Part shown: positions 7,167-15,146 of the stretch, one piece after another | How the letters are laid out: every line of letters begins with the position of its first letter | How positions within the stretch are numbered: the first letter of the stretch is position 1 | Assembly: GCA_035545735.1 (NCBI GenBank) | Contig: DASZXS010000027.1 | Location: forward strand, 62,001 to 126,000 | Reading direction: 5' to 3' | Source of the DNA: JAJYKC01 sp035545735 | Lineage (GTDB): Bacteria; Acidobacteriota; Terriglobia; Bryobacterales; Bryobacteraceae | DNA: 64,000 bases | The notes under the pieces: model-generated | What the model was told of the DNA's origin: nothing | The model's database searches: none | The model's input: only the letters and a program-made list of their open reading frames with translations | Position numbers and translations under genes: made by a program

Positions 7167-8336
7167 TCAGCGAGCGGTGGCAACCGTTCGGGCTCCTTCT
7201 TTGAGAGCCGCGGCCTTGTCTTCCGCTTCCCAGGAGAACGTGTCTTCGGTGCGGCCGAAGTGTCCGAATGCGGCGGTTGCGCGATAAATCGGGCGCCGCA
7301 ATCTCAGATGATCGATCATCCCTTTCGGTGTGAGCGGGAACTGCTCCCGGACCAGTTCCACCAAGCGGGATTCGTCCACCACTCCGGTGCCGAAGGTATT
7401 CACCATGACCGAAACCGGGTCCGCGACGCCGATGGCGTAGGCTAATTGCACTTCGCAGCGTTTTGCCAGTCCCGCGGACACCAGATTCTTAGCGATATAG
7501 CGGGCCATATAGCAGGCCGAGCGGTCCACTTTCGTCGGGTCTTTGCCGGAAAAGGCTCCGCCGCCGTGCCGCCCCATGCCGCCGTAGGTGTCTACGATGA
7601 TCTTGCGTCCGGTCAGGCCGGTATCACCGTGCGGGCCGCCAATTACGAAACGGCCGGTCGGATTGATGTGGTAGGAAGTGGAGGAATCCGTCATGCTCGA
7701 CGGCACAATCGGATCGATGATGTGCTTTTTCACCTGCTTACGAAGCTCATCGGTGTGAATCGCGTCGTCGTGCTGCGTCGAGATGACCACGGCGTCCACT
7801 CGCTTCGGCTGGTTGTTGACATATTCGACGCTCACCTGGCTCTTGCCGTCCGGGCGAAGAAATTCCAGCTCGCCGCTGCGGCGGGCTTCGCTCAGGCGGC
7901 GGACCAGTTTGTGCGCCAGCATGATCGGGAGCGGCATCAACTCCGGCGTCTCGTCCGACGCATAGCCAAACATTAAGCCCTGATCGCCCGCTCCGCCGAC
8001 GTCCACGCCCATGGCGATATCCGGCGACTGGCTCTGGATCATGTTCAGAATGCCGCAGGTTTTCGAATCGTATCCGTAGCGCGCGTCGCTATAGCCGATA
8101 TCGGCGATCACCTGCCGGGCCAGTTTCGGTACGTCGACATAGGACGTGGTGGTGATTTCGCCCGAGACGACGCAAATGCCGGTGGTTACCAAAACCTCGC
8201 AGGCCACTCTGCCGGTGGGATCCTCCGCCAATACCGCATCCAGGACCGAGTCGGAAATCTGGTCCGCCATCTTGTCGGGATGGCCTTCAGTTACCGATTC
8301 CGACGTAAAATAATGTTTAATGCTCTCTGCCGACAT
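7167..8336 (-). CDS. metK: S-adenosylmethionine synthetase
   Basis: Makes SAM from methionine and ATP in the cytosol. The 389-residue protein has all family signatures: FTSESVTEGHPDKMADQISD at residues 11-30, GAGDQGLMFGYA and GGGAFSGKDPTKVDRS. GAGGAGG lies 11-15 bases before ATG 8336. SAM supply is relevant to the two radical SAM genes in the window but metK is a housekeeping gene. I looked for a SAM riboswitch in the leader and could not recognise one. Confidence 0.97.
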   Translation of the reverse strand: MSAESIKHYFTSESVTEGHPDKMADQISDSVLDAVLAEDPTGRVACEVLVTTGICVVSGEITTTSYVDVPKLARQVIADIGYSDARYGYDSKTCGILNMIQSQSPDIAMGVDVGGAGDQGLMFGYASDETPELMPLPIMLAHKLVRRLSEARRSGELEFLRPDGKSQVSVEYVNNQPKRVDAVVISTQHDDAIHTDELRKQVKKHIIDPIVPSSMTDSSTSYHINPTGRFVIGGPHGDTGLTGRKIIVDTYGGMGRHGGGAFSGKDPTKVDRSACYMARYIAKNLVSAGLAKRCEVQLAYAIGVADPVSVMVNTFGTGVVDESRLVELVREQFPLTPKGMIDHLRLRRPIYRATAAFGHFGRTEDTFSWEAEDKAAALKEGARTVATAR

Positions 8337-8444
8337 TCGAAGGTATACCTCCTCAAACCTGTGCTGCCCGCTTGGGTTCCTTTTTCAAGGGAAATAAAAT
8401 CTGGAAGGGCTTGGCCCGCCAAAACTCCCGGGGGAATCATTGTT

Positions 8445-8474
8445 AGTGTATCGCCGCCTTTGGGGCGAGGTCAA
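8445..8474 (-). promoter_or_regulatory. Candidate metK promoter
   Basis: Minus-strand TTGACC (8474-8469), an 18-base spacer, and TACACT (8450-8445) lie about 110 bases before metK. Each hexamer matches 4-5 of 6 consensus bases. Confidence 0.45.
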
Positions 8475-8494
8475 ATGCGCCCAAGCGCCTCAGC

Positions 8495-8523
8495 TTGACT
8501 CAGTCTGGCGGTTTATTTTACTG
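8495..8523 (+). promoter_or_regulatory. Candidate divergent promoter for the RsbW-like gene
   Basis: TTGACT at 8495-8500 is followed after 17 bases by TTACTG (8518-8523), about 40 bases before the kinase gene. The -10 match is weak. It lies back-to-back with the metK promoter. Confidence 0.35.
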
Positions 8524-8564
8524 TATGGGTTCGACTTCGCCGCGTTACGAACGAAAGAAATTCT

Positions 8565-9008
8565 ATGCCAGATAATCAGACCGGGGAAACGGTCCGCGTC
8601 GACACTCTCCTGGAGTCTGCTCTGGAAAGCGTGGACGACGCGGAAAACGCCGTTCTCGGCATTGCCGGCGAAATCGGGTTCGACGAAGACGATCAACATC
8701 GCATCGGAATGGCGGTGCGCGAGGCGATGGTGAACGCAGTGGTCCACGGCAACCGCTATAATGCCCGAAAAAAAGTTCAACTGCAGGTTTCTCGCGGCGA
8801 AGATCGTTTGGTGGTCGTGATACAGGATGAGGGGGAAGGTTTTGATCTCTCCGAGGTTCCCGATCCTTTATCGGATGAAAATCTCCTGCGGCACTCGGGA
8901 CGCGGGCTTCTTCTAATCAAGGAATTCATGGACGAGGCCGAAGTGCACAAGGTTCAGCCGCGCGGGACCGAAGTGCGGATGGTGAAGTACCTGGCGAAGG
9001 CAATGTGA
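8565..9008 (+). CDS. RsbW-like anti-sigma factor/serine kinase
   Basis: The 147-residue protein is a stand-alone HATPase_c domain of the RsbW/SpoIIAB class. The N box reads VREAMVNAVVHGN (residues ~51-63), the G1 box IQDEGEGFD and the G2 region HSGRGLLLIKEFMDE. Such kinases phosphorylate a STAS-domain antagonist and sequester a sigma factor or another partner. The STAS gene follows 60 bp downstream, so the pair forms a partner-switching module. No sigma factor gene lies nearby. Confidence 0.88.
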   Translation: MPDNQTGETVRVDTLLESALESVDDAENAVLGIAGEIGFDEDDQHRIGMAVREAMVNAVVHGNRYNARKKVQLQVSRGEDRLVVVIQDEGEGFDLSEVPDPLSDENLLRHSGRGLLLIKEFMDEAEVHKVQPRGTEVRMVKYLAKAM

Positions 9009-9068
9009 GAGACAGCCCCTTCGCCAACATAGGGTTTTTCAATCTTTCTGACCTAGGAGGTTCAAAAC

Positions 9069-9413
9069 GTGAGCGTTAAACTGACGACGCGTCAAGTGGG
9101 GGATGTAACGGCGATCGATGCCTCGGGGCGCATCACCCTCGGGGAAGGGGCCAGCAATTTCAGAGACACTATTCGCGACCTGACCGCGAAAGGCCACAAG
9201 AAAGTGCTGTTGAACCTGAGCGAGGTTTCTTATATTGACAGCTCCGGGATTGGGGAACTGGTCTCCGGATTCACCACGGTGACCAATGCGGGTGGAGTTC
9301 TGAAACTCGTTGGGTTGAATAAGCGGGTAAAAGACCTTCTCCAGATCACCAAGCTTTACACGGTTTTCGAAGTGTTTGACGATGAAGCGTCGGCACTCCG
9401 CAGCTTCGCCTAG
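9069..9413 (+). CDS. STAS-domain anti-sigma factor antagonist
   Basis: The 114-residue protein is a single STAS domain. YIDSSGIGEL at residues ~58-67 contains the serine that RsbW-type kinases phosphorylate in the RsbV/SpoIIAA family. TAGGAGG precedes GTG 9069 by 8 bases, which settles the start. It is expected to be the substrate of the kinase encoded just upstream, freeing a sigma factor or other target when dephosphorylated. Confidence 0.9.
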   Translation: MSVKLTTRQVGDVTAIDASGRITLGEGASNFRDTIRDLTAKGHKKVLLNLSEVSYIDSSGIGELVSGFTTVTNAGGVLKLVGLNKRVKDLLQITKLYTVFEVFDDEASALRSFA

Positions 9414-9441
9414 CCGCCGGTCACAATCTGCTATTTCTTAT

Positions 9442-9472
9442 GGGGGTGGGTAGTATTTTCCACCCTCTTTTC
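9442..9472 (+). terminator. Rho-independent terminator after the STAS gene
   Basis: GGGGGTGG (9442-9449) pairs with CCACCCTC (9460-9467) with one G-U pair and a 10-base loop, followed by TTTT. It ends the kinase-STAS operon. The remaining stretch to 9682 shows nothing I can name. Confidence 0.7.
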
Positions 9473-9682
9473 AAATTTTCTCCTTCTGTTTGAAACAAAA
9501 CTTAATCCAGAAAAGTCCCTATCTCGTAAGACTATTGATTGAAAGAGGACCTGGGGTCTTGACGCTCCCTCGTTCCCGAAGCGAGCGCGAGAGGATTCGC
9601 AGATGAGGAGTGAGTCCCCGCTGAACTATGGCGCCCTGCCGGCGCCGCGGCAATTTTATTAAAAAACACGGAGGAATTTCTT

Positions 9683-10414
9683 TTGCACCCACAAAAGCCA
9701 GTTACAGTCTTGATCGGTGACGATTGCGGCTTGCTTCGCGAAGGACTCGCCGCTATTTTTCGCGCTTCCGGATACGAGGTTGTGGCCGAATGCGCGGACG
9801 GTAAGGAGTCGATGGAAGCGATACAGAATCTCGCTCCCGACGTTGCAATTCTAGATGCCCAATTGTCGGGTTTCTTCACCCTTGAGATCATTCGCGGGAT
9901 TCGGCAAGCCGAACTAAAGACGCGCGTTATCGTCCTTTCGCCCCGCAAGGAACGCCGTGCGGTGGTTGAAGCCATGCGCGCCGGCGCCAACGGATTTGTA
10001 ATGAAATCCGGCTCCTCGCGGGTGCTTTTGGAGGCGATGACTCAAATCCTGGCCGGTGGGGTCTTCATCTCACCCGAAATCGCGCCGGATGAGATTTTCG
10101 CCAGCCAGCGAAAAGCTTCCTATTCCGATCCCGTGGACGCGCTCAGCGCGCGTGAGTACCAGGTGTTCAGCCTTCTGGTGGATGGAATTCGCGCCAAGGA
10201 GATCGCGTCGCGCCTTCATCTGAGCCCGAAAACGGTTGACACTTATCGCGCCAGCATGATGCGCAAGTTGGACATCCACGACCTCGCCGGACTGGTTCGT
10301 TTCTCGATCCGGCGCGAAGCCAACGGTGATTCGATCGATCACTCCCGCCCGTCGTCGGACGGAATGAGCCGTTTCGCCGCCGCGCAGGGCTCCGATACGC
10401 CCACCGTTGTCTGA
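9683..10414 (+). CDS. NarL/LuxR-type response regulator
   Basis: The 243-residue protein has a receiver domain at residues 7-125 (acidic pair Asp13-Asp14, phosphoacceptor Asp58 in VAILDAQL, conserved Lys in FVMKSGS) and a LuxR-type helix-turn-helix at ~155-220 (LSAREYQVFSLLVDGIRAKE, then the LSPKTVDTYRASMMRKL recognition helix). The start is TTG 9683, supported by GGAGG eight bases upstream. No histidine kinase gene is adjacent, so the input is unknown. A 25-residue Ser/Pro-rich tail follows the DNA-binding domain. Confidence 0.9.
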   Translation: MHPQKPVTVLIGDDCGLLREGLAAIFRASGYEVVAECADGKESMEAIQNLAPDVAILDAQLSGFFTLEIIRGIRQAELKTRVIVLSPRKERRAVVEAMRAGANGFVMKSGSSRVLLEAMTQILAGGVFISPEIAPDEIFASQRKASYSDPVDALSAREYQVFSLLVDGIRAKEIASRLHLSPKTVDTYRASMMRKLDIHDLAGLVRFSIRREANGDSIDHSRPSSDGMSRFAAAQGSDTPTVV

Positions 10415-10528
10415 CCAAGGAAGACCTTCGATTCTCCGGCGGCGCTGACGCTGCCGGAGAACGGGAAACGCGCGTGTGCCTGATTTTTCGGTATGCTAAC
10501 CTGAAAGTTTCCTTTCAGGCGAGGTTTT

Positions 10529-11236
10529 GTGGATAGACTCACGCGTAAAGAATTGAAATCTGACCCGCTGGCGAATGAGTTTCAGCACAGCGTGGAGTTT
10601 GTTGCCGGGCACAAGCAGCAATTGATCCGGTATGGGGGTGCGGCTGTGGTGGTAGCCGTATTGGCCGCGGCATTCTATTTCTACCACCAGCACGAGGTTG
10701 GCGCCCGTCAGGCGGCCTTGAGCCAGGCGATTCAGATCTCACAGGCCACCGTCGGCGCCGCCTCGCAGAGCTCGGATCTCCCTAACTTCGCCACGCAAGC
10801 AGCCAAGGATGCGGCTCAATCCAAGGCTTTTGCCGACGTTGCCGCCCGGTACTCCGGCACCGACGAGGGCACCGTGGCCGAGTTTTACCTGGCTTCGATG
10901 GCGGCGGACAACGGCAAGCTGGACGAAGCCGAAAAGCGCTACCGGAACATCGCGGACAACGGCAGTGGGGCCTATGTCTCGCTTGCCAAGCTCTCGCTGG
11001 CCAAGATCTATTCCTCGCAAGGGAAAACGGCGGACGCGGAGAAACTGGTTCGCTCCGTTATCGACAAGCCCACAATCCTGGTCTCCAAAGAATCGGCCAC
11101 CATCGCCCTGGCGCGGATTATCGCCCCTCAGAACAAGAAACAAGCTTTGTCGCTTCTCGGTCCGCTGCGCGCGAGCGACCGCCCCGCGGTTAGCAAAACC
11201 GCCATTGACGCCATCGCCGATCTAAAGTTGGAGTAA
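10529..11236 (+). CDS. YfgM-like membrane-anchored TPR protein
   Basis: The 235-residue protein has a basic N-terminus, one membrane span at residues ~34-53 (GAAVVVAVLAAAFYFYHQHE) and a periplasmic tail with TPR-like pairs (AEFYLASMAADNGKLDEAEK; LSLAKIYSSQGKTADAEKL). This matches the TPR_21/YfgM group, which works beside SecYEG with periplasmic chaperones. GTG 10529 has GGCGAGG upstream. Its stop overlaps the dGTPase ATG (TAATG at 11234-11238). Confidence 0.75.
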   Translation: MDRLTRKELKSDPLANEFQHSVEFVAGHKQQLIRYGGAAVVVAVLAAAFYFYHQHEVGARQAALSQAIQISQATVGAASQSSDLPNFATQAAKDAAQSKAFADVAARYSGTDEGTVAEFYLASMAADNGKLDEAEKRYRNIADNGSGAYVSLAKLSLAKIYSSQGKTADAEKLVRSVIDKPTILVSKESATIALARIIAPQNKKQALSLLGPLRASDRPAVSKTAIDAIADLKLE

Positions 11237-12381
11237 TGACGCACGGCCTTCGGCGGCTGCGCTTTCCGGTCGAGGCGAGCCGGGGGCGCCGTTATCCGGA
11301 GTTAGCGCACCCCTACCGGAATCCCTTCCAACGCGACCGCGACCGCGTCATCCATTCGCGCGCATTCCGCCGCCTCGAAAACAAAACGCAGGTGTTCCCG
11401 GCCGGACTAGGGGATCATTTCCGGAACCGCCTGACGCACACCATTGAGGTGTCGCAGATTGCCCGCACCGTGGCCCTGGTGCTGGATCTGGATGAAAGTC
11501 TCACCGAAGCCCTCGCCCTGGCGCACGATATCGGGCACCCGCCGTTCGCGCATGCGGGCGAAGGCGAACTCGATCGCCAGATGCGCCGCTTCGGCGAAAC
11601 CTTCGACCACAATCTCCATGCTCTGCGCATTGTCGAGCGTTTTGAGCAACGCTATGCCCGGTTTCCCGGATTGAACCTGACTTTTGAACTCCGCGAGGGC
11701 ATCGTCAAGCACTCGCGGGACCTGGAGCCCGGCTGCCCCGCCGAACTTGCCGAATACCTGCCGGGGCTGCGTCCACCTCTCGAAGCCCAGCTCATCGATT
11801 TGGCCGACGAGGCCGCCTACAATACGGCCGACCTGGACGATGCGTTCTCAGCCGGGCTGTTCACCTTGGACGAAGCCGCCGCGGCGGCGCCGGAATTCGG
11901 ACACATCTGCGAAGCCATGGAGTTCCAGTTTCCCGGAGCGCCGGAGCGCGTACGGTTCCAGGAGGCGCTGCGGCTATTGGTGGATGGGCTGGTCTCGGGT
12001 TTAGCCAAGGGGACGGAAGAAGCCGCCGACGAGGCGCGAATTCAAACTCCGCTGGAAGTGCGGGAGCATCCGGTTCGCCTGGCGCGCTTCACCTCTGCCG
12101 CGAAGGAACTGAGCGCCTCGCTGAAGAGCTTTCTTCACCGGCGGGTTTATGGCTCGCCGGCTCTAGTCGAAGAACGCCAGCGGTCGGCGCGATTGATCGC
12201 GGCTCTGTTCCAGTTCTTCCTCGACCATCCTGATAAGCTGCCGGAGACATACCGGGAACAGACGGAAGAATCGCCGCTACACCGGTCGGTTTGCGACTAC
12301 ATCGCGGGCATGACGGACGGCTTTTTCGCCCGCACCTATCGCCAGATGCTGGACGGAGCGGGCGAGCCCGCTCCACGATAG
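11236..12381 (+). CDS. dgt: dGTPase-like HD-domain triphosphohydrolase
   Basis: Hydrolyses dNTPs, classically dGTP, to nucleosides and triphosphate. The 381-residue protein has the family start NPFQRDRDRVIHSRAFRRLE and the HD metal site: His in RLTHTIEVSQIAR, HDIGHPPFAH and a later Asp in LADEAAYNTADLDDA. Length fits the shorter Dgt type. It is co-translated with the upstream TPR gene and converges with the small gene downstream, only one base apart. Confidence 0.92.
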   Translation: MTHGLRRLRFPVEASRGRRYPELAHPYRNPFQRDRDRVIHSRAFRRLENKTQVFPAGLGDHFRNRLTHTIEVSQIARTVALVLDLDESLTEALALAHDIGHPPFAHAGEGELDRQMRRFGETFDHNLHALRIVERFEQRYARFPGLNLTFELREGIVKHSRDLEPGCPAELAEYLPGLRPPLEAQLIDLADEAAYNTADLDDAFSAGLFTLDEAAAAAPEFGHICEAMEFQFPGAPERVRFQEALRLLVDGLVSGLAKGTEEAADEARIQTPLEVREHPVRLARFTSAAKELSASLKSFLHRRVYGSPALVEERQRSARLIAALFQFFLDHPDKLPETYREQTEESPLHRSVCDYIAGMTDGFFARTYRQMLDGAGEPAPR

Positions 12382-12382
12382 A

Positions 12383-12538
12383 CTATTCCTCGCTGCGAGA
12401 GTGTATGCTCTGCACTTCCGCCGTGCGCACGTTATACAGCTTGCGAAGATGCCGGCAAAGCTCCGCGGCGAGGGTGTCCACTTTTTCGTCCCGGTCGTGG
12501 TCCAGTTCCACTTTGATGTAAACGTCCGTGCGTGGCAT
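12383..12538 (-). CDS. 51-residue protein coupled to the SIS gene
   Basis: The small protein starts MPRTDVYIKVELDHDRDEKV and is rich in charged residues. A strand pattern (VYIKVELDH) and a helix (KVDTLAAELCRHLRKLY) suggest a compact alpha/beta fold. Its ATG lies two bases after the TAA of the SIS gene, so it is read by translational coupling. I do not recognise a family. Confidence 0.6.
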   Translation of the reverse strand: MPRTDVYIKVELDHDRDEKVDTLAAELCRHLRKLYNVRTAEVQSIHSRSEE

Positions 12539-12540
12539 GG

Positions 12541-13599
12541 TTAGAGGGTCCGTGTCACTTTGGTGAGGGTGCGCGGCTTGTCCGGGTCCAGCCCTTTCTC
12601 GGCGGCGATGCAGGCCGCGAACAACTGCGCGGGAATAATGTATGGAATGGGAGTATAGACCTCTTCCGGCAGGCGCGATTTGCGCGCCAGGTGCGCTGGA
12701 ATCGTCACGACGTTCCGCCCCTTCCGGGCCGCCGGGTTGCTCCGGTCGGTAAGGATCATGATTTCCGCCTTGAGCCGGTCGAGCTTTCCCAGCATCTCCC
12801 CCATCGCCGGCCATGTCACTCCGGACGGGGCGAAGAGAAACACCGGGAACGCGCGCTCCACCATCGCGATGGGACCGTGCAGGAAATCGGCCGACGAGAA
12901 CCGCTCCGCGATGATATAGCATGTCTCCATCAGCTTCAGCGCGAACTCAAACGCGTTGGCGTAGGCTAGCCCCCGGCCCACCACCACCGCCTGCTCCATG
13001 AAGCGGTAGCGCTCGGCGCGCGCCGCGATCTCGGGTTCGAGTTCCAGTGCTTTGTTCGCCCATTCCGGCAGCCGCGCCAAATCGTTCAAATCCACCGGAC
13101 CGCCGAGCGCATAGGCGAGCAGATACATCATCAACAACTGGCCGGTATACGTCTTGGTGGCGGCGACGCTCCGTTCGCGGCCCGCGCGAACCAGGAAGGT
13201 ATGCTCGGCCAGCTTTCGCAAGGAACTGCCGGCTTCGTTCGTAATCCCGATCGTCAGCGAGCCTTGCTCCCTCGCGCGTTCGAGAACAAGATTCGTGTCG
13301 GTGGACTCGCCGGACTGCGAAACCGCGACTACCAGAACATCTTCGAGCTTGAGCGATGCGCCATACAGAGTAAATACAGAAGGCGCCGCGAGCGAGACGG
13401 GTATCCCGGTCGCGATTTCCAGTAGATAGCGGCCGAACAAAGCGGCATTGTCCGACGTCCCCCGCGCGGACAGCAGAATCATGCGGGGCCGCTTCTTTTC
13501 CATTTGCCGGCGGAGCTTTTCGGCCAGACGCAGCGAGCCCTTCAGTGTCCGCTCCAGCGCCTCGGGCTGCTGGCGGATCTCTTCCAACATTTTTGACAT
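12541..13599 (-). CDS. SIS-domain sugar isomerase (GlmS/AgaS-like)
   Basis: The 352-residue protein holds two SIS domains without the glutaminase domain of GlmS. It starts MSKMLEEIRQQPEALERTL. SARGTSDNAALFGRYLLE and VVAVSQSGESTDTNLVLE are the phosphosugar-binding loops; SADFLHGPIAMVE and the C-terminal KVTRTL also match GlmS-type isomerases. Likely an amino-sugar phosphate deaminase/isomerase acting on glucosamine-6-phosphate or a similar sugar. An in-frame GTG or upstream ATG would extend it, but 13599 gives the family start. It lies 29 bp after the secretin gene. Confidence 0.85.
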   Translation of the reverse strand: MSKMLEEIRQQPEALERTLKGSLRLAEKLRRQMEKKRPRMILLSARGTSDNAALFGRYLLEIATGIPVSLAAPSVFTLYGASLKLEDVLVVAVSQSGESTDTNLVLERAREQGSLTIGITNEAGSSLRKLAEHTFLVRAGRERSVAATKTYTGQLLMMYLLAYALGGPVDLNDLARLPEWANKALELEPEIAARAERYRFMEQAVVVGRGLAYANAFEFALKLMETCYIIAERFSSADFLHGPIAMVERAFPVFLFAPSGVTWPAMGEMLGKLDRLKAEIMILTDRSNPAARKGRNVVTIPAHLARKSRLPEEVYTPIPYIIPAQLFAACIAAEKGLDPDKPRTLTKVTRTL

Positions 13600-13628
13600 G
13601 CTAATGTTTGAGAATATCAGGCGCGCGT

Positions 13629-15026
13629 TCACAGCGTCTCGGCGGGCCGCGTCTCGCTTCCCACCCACAGGTCGCGCGTGGCCAGTTCCGCGGGTGGCGC
13701 GATGACGATGCGCGGCTTGATTACGATGAGCGTCTGGTCCCGGCTCTTATCGATTTCGTTTTCCCGCAGGAACTTGCCAATCAGGGGGACGCTCGAAACA
13801 CCGGCCAGCCCGGTCACGGTCCGCGCTTCGTTCGCGCTCATCAGGCCCGTAATCACCGCGGATTGGCCCGCCACCAAACGCACGGACCCCTTGAACTCGC
13901 GGTCGGCAATTACCGGGATATTGTCGAGCGCCGAGCCGGTCAGCAACTTGAAGGAGGTCTCGATATCCAGCGTGACTTCGTCCAGGCCGTGAACGTGCGG
14001 CACTACCTTCACCACCAGGCCAAGATCCTCGAATTGCACAGTGGGAGGAGGGCTGTAAGTCTGTCCCACACCGGTGGTTTGTCCCACGTATTGGTTCGTG
14101 ACGATGGGGTATTTCGTTCCGAACTTCAACTCCGCCGGCTGGCCCTGGCTGGCGAGCACCTGGGCGCTATCGAGCGTGGTTGCAAACGACTTGCTCAGAG
14201 ACGCGAACAGTTGCGTGTCGGTCAGCCCCAGCCCAAGGAAGCTGAGTCCTCCGCCGAACCCCAAAAAACCGGAAACGCCGCTCGAAATCGCGGAAGAAAA
14301 GACGTTCGGATACTTCGGACTGCCGAAGGCGATCAGCGGAAACGAAGTGGGCAGCGCGAGACCGTAATGCAGTTGCGAGCTTGAGGTAACCGCCATCAGG
14401 TCGCACTCCACCATCACTTGCGGCTGCGGGTGCATCAGTTCCTCGATCATGATCTGCGCCGGGCGGACTTTCCCCACTACATCGCGGATCAGCACCATGC
14501 GCTTATCCGCGTCCACGATCAGGCGGCGAATGTCGAGCACGGATCGTACAGAATTTGCAATCTCCTGCATCTCCTGGACGCTCACCGGATCGGGAATGGG
14601 AATCGTCACCGCCACATTCCGCGCGAAGTCGCGCCGTTTGCTCGCGGTATCGCGCGCCACAAAAATCAGATGCTTGCTGACGGGTGTAAGGAAGGAATCG
14701 GTGGCCGCCTCCAGGGCGCGCAAAGAGTCCCGGTAGTTGAGATCCGACACCTGGAACCGGACATTGTTCAGTTCCTGGTAATCGGTATCGAAGACGACTT
14801 CGAGCCCGAACGCGCCGGCCACCCGCTCGAAGAGAGACCGGCTGCTGTCTTTCAGATTGAAGTCCTGCCGGCCGGGTTTTGCCTCCAACTCGTCCGGAGG
14901 CAGCGGCTTGCGGGCGTCGATCAGGTCTTTTTCGCTGATATGCCCGGTTTCGGAGGGGACATTCATTTTCTGCGGCAATGGCAGCATCATCTGCGCCTGC
15001 GCGGTCGCCAGCAGGAGCAGCGTCAT
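13629..15026 (-). CDS. Secretin-family outer-membrane protein
   Basis: A secretin (GspD/PilQ/CpaC relative) that forms the outer-membrane gate of a secretion or pilus system. The N-terminal half has STN/N-type modules (FERVAGAFGLEVVFDTDYQ; VRSVLDIRRLIVDADKRMVLI). The C-terminal half has the secretin domain with ELKFGTKYPIV, VKVVPHVHG, PVIADREFKGSVRL, GLAGVSSVPLIGKF and DQTLIVIKPRIV. The middle contains a Gly/Phe/Leu-rich loop. The start is uncertain. ATG 15026 leaves a short signal (MTLLLLATAQA); TTG 15080 would give a fuller one. No other secretion gene is adjacent. Confidence 0.85.
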   Translation of the reverse strand: MTLLLLATAQAQMMLPLPQKMNVPSETGHISEKDLIDARKPLPPDELEAKPGRQDFNLKDSSRSLFERVAGAFGLEVVFDTDYQELNNVRFQVSDLNYRDSLRALEAATDSFLTPVSKHLIFVARDTASKRRDFARNVAVTIPIPDPVSVQEMQEIANSVRSVLDIRRLIVDADKRMVLIRDVVGKVRPAQIMIEELMHPQPQVMVECDLMAVTSSSQLHYGLALPTSFPLIAFGSPKYPNVFSSAISSGVSGFLGFGGGLSFLGLGLTDTQLFASLSKSFATTLDSAQVLASQGQPAELKFGTKYPIVTNQYVGQTTGVGQTYSPPPTVQFEDLGLVVKVVPHVHGLDEVTLDIETSFKLLTGSALDNIPVIADREFKGSVRLVAGQSAVITGLMSANEARTVTGLAGVSSVPLIGKFLRENEIDKSRDQTLIVIKPRIVIAPPAELATRDLWVGSETRPAETL

Positions 15027-15146
15027 CGCCGCGCAGCCGCCCAGGTATTTTCCGGGGTGCGATAGGAATGGAAAGGCCAAGAAAATAAAGACGAAATTCC
15101 ATATCCAAACGTGGAGACCGTTTCCTGGGATAATAAGATTTAGCTG

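Noticed and set aside
8337..8560. SAM riboswitch before metK
   Set aside because: I looked for SAM-I, SAM-II and SAM/SAH core motifs in the leader and could not place any; only a candidate promoter is supported.
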